This document shows, piece after piece, positions 13,347-13,883 of a stretch of 13,883 bases of DNA. Position 1 is the stretch's first letter; every line of letters begins with the position of its first letter. Source of the DNA: CAYHIW01 sp964356745 (GTDB lineage Bacteria; Patescibacteriota; Microgenomatia; UBA1406; GWC2-37-13); assembly GCA_964356745.1 (NCBI GenBank), contig CAYHIW010000025.1:1-13883 (forward strand). The letters run 5' to 3'. The notes beneath the pieces are model-generated. The model had not been told where the DNA came from. It did no database searches and saw only the letters and a program-made list of their open reading frames with translations. The translations under genes and the position numbers were made by a program.

Positions 13347-13652
13347 TTATATTATTTTTTTGCATTTCTTACAAATTCTTTTTTTCTCTTTATTTTTGAT
13401 TTCCCATCCAATTCTTGTTGGTTTTGAACATTTGGGACAAATCAAAACAACATTGGAAACAGTAATAGGTCTTGGTAAATCAACCACTCCACCTTCTGGT
13501 GTTTGCTCACTTTTTTTTATATGTCTTTTATACATATTTATCCCCATTACAAGTATTTTATTTTGTTTGGTGTAAACCCGATCTATCACACCATCTTTAC
13601 TCTTATCTTTACCTGCAATCACTTTAATTTTGTCGCCTTTTTTAAGTTTCAT
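13347..13652 (-). CDS. rplX: 50S ribosomal protein L24 (uL24)
   Basis: The 101-residue product begins with the KOW domain of uL24, LKKGDKIKVIAGKDKSKDG (3-21), continues with the VMGINMYKRHIKK segment (35-47) and the GGVVDLPRPITVSNVVLICP region, and ends in a zinc-ribbon-like tail with two CxxC pairs, Cys72/Cys75 and Cys94/Cys97. uL24 is one of the first proteins to bind 23S rRNA and lies near the peptide exit. The cysteine pairs are present in many bacterial L24 proteins but not in E. coli. It starts one base after the rplN stop (TAACATG). Confidence 0.98.
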   Translation of the reverse strand: MKLKKGDKIKVIAGKDKSKDGVIDRVYTKQNKILVMGINMYKRHIKKSEQTPEGGVVDLPRPITVSNVVLICPKCSKPTRIGWEIKNKEKKRICKKCKKII

Positions 13653-13653
13653 G

Positions 13654-13883
13654 TTAATAAATTTCGTCTGCTAAACTGGCAATTTTATTAAAACCCATGT
13701 CTTTAATTTCTTTAGCTATTGGGCCAAAAATACGCGTTCCTCTTGGTTCTTGAGTTTCCTTAGTTTGTAAAATAACGCATGCATTTTCATCAAATCGGAT
13801 ATAACTTCCGTCCTGACGACCTTTTTCTTTTCTTGTTCTTACGATTACTGCTGGAACTATCTCACTATTCTTAACCTGTGCGT
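13654..13883 (-). CDS. rplN: 50S ribosomal protein L14 (uL14), 5' end outside the window
   Basis: The C-terminal 75 residues and stop are present; the first ~47 residues lie beyond the right edge. Readable motifs include AVIVRTRKEKGRQDGSYIRF, ENACVILQTKETQEPRGTRIFGPIAKEI and the terminal IASLADEIY, all typical of uL14. The GTRIFGPIAKE segment is a strong family signature. uL14 sits at the subunit interface and forms bridges to 16S helix 14. Its position directly before rplX matches the start of the spc operon, so the S10 block probably continues beyond the window edge. Confidence 0.97.
   Translation of the reverse strand, partial: AQVKNSEIVPAVIVRTRKEKGRQDGSYIRFDENACVILQTKETQEPRGTRIFGPIAKEIKDMGFNKIASLADEIY

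Overview
The window is an AT-rich bacterial chromosome segment in which every convincing gene lies on the minus strand, so transcription runs from high to low coordinates. The gene set and order suggest a Candidate Phyla Radiation (Patescibacteria) bacterium. The main pointer is that rpmD (ribosomal protein L30) is missing between rpsE and rplO, where only 3 nt remain; loss of L30 is a known CPR trait. Short intergenic gaps and near-absence of Shine-Dalgarno motifs fit a streamlined genome. TGA is used as a stop (end of infA, rpsK and rplQ) and all genes read through in the standard code, which argues against the TGA-recoding Gracilibacteria/Absconditabacteria. A Microgenomates-like affiliation is possible but cannot be shown from this sequence alone.

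Layout in transcription order. (1) 13883-8813: spc-type ribosomal cluster rplN (cut by the window edge), rplX, rplE, rpsN, rpsS, rpsH, rplF, rplR, rpsE, rplO, secY. rpsS (S19), normally in the upstream S10 block between rplB and rplV, sits here between rpsN and rpsH. (2) 8780-6369: a linker block of rpmG (L33), an adenylate kinase fused to a second P-loop kinase domain, map, infA and rpmJ (L36). (3) 6359-3548: alpha-operon block rpsM, rpsK, rpsD, rpoA, rplQ. (4) 3551-2638: rplM and rpsI, joined to rplQ by an ATGA overlap. (5) 2614-1: a change of theme to surface-glycan genes: a GT2 glycosyltransferase, a GT4 glycosyltransferase and a left-handed beta-helix acyltransferase cut by the left edge.

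Blocks 1-4 look like one continuous 11 kb translation superoperon. They encode ribosomal proteins, the protein-export channel, the RNA polymerase alpha subunit, initiation factor 1 and the enzyme that trims the initiator methionine. Gene gaps are 32 nt or less and many starts touch or overlap the previous stop, which suggests translational coupling. No hairpin terminator is visible between rpsI and the glycan genes. A TATAAT box lies just before the GT2 start and another just before the acyltransferase start, placed so that transcripts could be nearly leaderless.

The points most worth a second look are the relocated rpsS, the adenylate kinase/UPF0200-like fusion, a heptanucleotide repeat (ACTTGTA) present both inside the GT2 gene and in the secY-rpmG gap, and the scarcity of Shine-Dalgarno sequences. 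There is no stretch of more than 300 bases without a gene. No tRNA, rRNA, CRISPR array or mobile element was seen.
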